From Planctomycetaceae bacterium (GTDB lineage Bacteria > Planctomycetota > Planctomycetia > Pirellulales > Thermoguttaceae), in assembly GCA_015062085.1 (NCBI GenBank), contig SUVI01000183.1, positions 1-6,251 of the forward strand: a DNA stretch of 6,251 nt, written 5' to 3'. Below are positions 5,143-6,251 of the stretch, in pieces (positions within the stretch are counted from its first letter, which is position 1; each line of letters starts with the position of its first letter). The translations under genes were made by a program, and so were the position numbers. Below the pieces are notes generated by a model, which ran no database searches, was not told where the DNA came from, and saw only the letters and a list, made by a program, of their open reading frames with translations.

Positions 5143-6251
5143 CTACTTTTTGCTCTTCCGTTCCCGGCGAACGAGACTAAGGAGACCGAACACACCGAGA
5201 ATGAGCAGCGTGCAGGTTCCCGGTTCCGGAACGCCGATGTCTGCGTAGAGCATTCCATTCTCGAAGCCGAGGTACACATCGTAGAGGGAATCGCTGACCA
5301 CGGCGATGCTCGAGAGCGTATTGCCGTCAAGCGTTCCGTGGATCTCCATCAGATCCGCACGGCGAAGCCCCATCTCGCCTTCGATCTGGAAAGTCACGTC
5401 CCCCGCAAGGACCAGATCGCCGAGAATGTCCATGAATTCCGTGTCGCTGTCCGTCAGGTCAAAGGAAACGTGCGCGCCGTCCACCAGTTCCAGATCGCCG
5501 TTAAGTGTGAAGACGCTTTCCGCATTCGCTTCCTGAGTCAGTTCCAGATTGGAGACTGCCAGCGTTTTTCCGGGGGCGTCGATCTCGGCGGCGGCACTGG
5601 TGAGGGACCCGACTTCCACACGCTGTGCGGTCCCGGAAACGGTCAGGTCGGAACCATCGGTCATCGTGAGGGATTTGAAGGCCGCTTTCGGCGTGTTGAG
5701 TTCCATTTCGGACCCGGCGTCCGTAACGGAAAGGTCGATCTTCGAGTAATCCAGCGATTTCGCGAGGCTCCACGAGCCGGAATTATCGCCGATCAGGACG
5801 TTTTTCGAAGTGTTGGCGTCCACAGTCCCGGTACCAGCCTGGAAACTCCAGTATTCGTTGCCGGAGGCCTCTGTATAGGTAAACATCGTCGCGTAGGATT
5901 CTCCGGCCGTGAGGTTTACTTTCGCAGTACCGACAGCACAGGTCTTTCCGGAGATACATTCTTCTTTTTCAAAAATGCCGTTTTGATTCAGGTCGACGAG
6001 CACCCAGGCCCAGTCATCCGAAGTGGTCCAGAAGGTGTACTCCCCCGTCGTGTCCGGCGTGAAATACCCCGACCAGACATGCGCGAAATTATTTTGGTAA
6101 GCGGAGGAACCGTGGTACATACTGCCTTCCGCGACGGGGCGGTTGGCTTCGTAATCGGAAATGATGTTCGAGAGATTGGGCGTTAAATTCTGGAAAACAT
6201 TTCCGCGCGTGCCGTCAGCGATGATGCCGGCATGATCGTCTGCCGAATTAT
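5143..6251 (-). CDS. Secreted PEP-CTERM protein with PA14-like module, 5'-truncated
   Basis: The frame is open to the window edge, giving 368 residues. The Met at 6120 is internal, since coding-quality sequence (SADDHAGIIADGTRGNVFQ) precedes it, so the true start and signal peptide lie outside. Residues about 57-98 (HVWSGYFTPDTTGEYTFWTT, then SDDWAWVLVD) match the PA14-type pattern of a strand, tGxYxF and sDDxxxlxvD, a beta-barrel often involved in carbohydrate binding. Inside it, DLNQNGIFEKEE fits a 12-residue EF-hand-like calcium loop with Glu at position 12. Residues 130-335 are Gly/Asp/Ser/Thr/Leu-rich beta sequence resembling autotransporter-type passenger repeats. Residues 340-368 are a textbook PEP-CTERM signal: VPEP, a hydrophobic helix (LLILGVFGLLSLV), then RRERK. 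PEP-CTERM proteins are exported and processed by an exosortase at the membrane. Its substrate or ligand cannot be told. A terminator follows. Confidence 0.93.
   Translation of the reverse strand, partial: NSADDHAGIIADGTRGNVFQNLTPNLSNIISDYEANRPVAEGSMYHGSSAYQNNFAHVWSGYFTPDTTGEYTFWTTSDDWAWVLVDLNQNGIFEKEECISGKTCAVGTAKVNLTAGESYATMFTYTEASGNEYWSFQAGTGTVDANTSKNVLIGDNSGSWSLAKSLDYSKIDLSVTDAGSEMELNTPKAAFKSLTMTDGSDLTVSGTAQRVEVGSLTSAAAEIDAPGKTLAVSNLELTQEANAESVFTLNGDLELVDGAHVSFDLTDSDTEFMDILGDLVLAGDVTFQIEGEMGLRRADLMEIHGTLDGNTLSSIAVVSDSLYDVYLGFENGMLYADIGVPEPGTCTLLILGVFGLLSLVRRERKSKK

Noticed and set aside
5167..5205. A second TTE/HTE-like pattern (ETKETEHTENEQ) on the + strand
   Set aside because: It is the antisense of the hydrophobic helix of the PEP-CTERM tail. 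Codons for Leu, Val, Phe and Ser read backwards give Glu, Lys and Thr, so the likeness is probably compositional.
5137..6186. 349-codon open frame on the + strand, opposite the PEP-CTERM gene
   Set aside because: The minus-strand frame has a PA14-like core and a textbook PEP-CTERM tail. The + strand frame has neither recognisable motifs nor a leader, so it is a shadow.

Overview
The window looks like chromosomal DNA from a GC-rich bacterium of the Planctomycetes group, possibly Pirellula-like. Three things suggest this. The phosphoglycerate kinase wording ([21 protein letters not shown]) matches what I recall of planctomycete PGKs. A surface protein ends in a PEP-CTERM sorting signal. A 9-base-periodic 'TTE/HTE' intergenic element is also present. 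I recall such elements from the Planctomycetes-Verrucomicrobia group, but no database search was possible, so this placement is an inference.

Layout: bases 1-1166 (+) hold the 3' part of pgk, whose first ~10 codons lie outside the window. It is followed by a strong rho-independent terminator (1233-1270). A 281-base gap between convergent genes (1167-1447) carries two further structures: a 9-base-periodic repeat and a bulged hairpin (1384-1427). Bases 1448-4588 (-) encode a 1046-residue, single-pass membrane protein. It has a long, probably disordered N-terminal region, one central transmembrane helix, and a large exported part whose architecture resembles TIGR03545/AsmA-like envelope proteins. 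Bases 4589-5142 are gene-free: a candidate promoter with an 8-bp inverted repeat, an A-tract-rich stretch, a GC-rich array of 11-bp tandem repeats, and a strong minus-strand terminator. Bases 5143-6251 (-) are the 3' part of a secreted or surface-anchored protein with a PA14-like module, an EF-hand-like loop, a beta-rich passenger and a PEP-CTERM tail.

The genes do not form an operon. pgk is central carbon metabolism and is separated by convergent terminators. The two minus-strand genes share a direction, but a terminator separates them. Both minus-strand proteins are probably cell-envelope proteins. No CRISPR array, RNA gene, transposase or phage gene is visible. The parts least explained by known families are the 11-bp array with its 55-bp higher-order period, the inverted repeat in front of the large membrane-protein gene, and that protein's ~335-residue N-terminal region.
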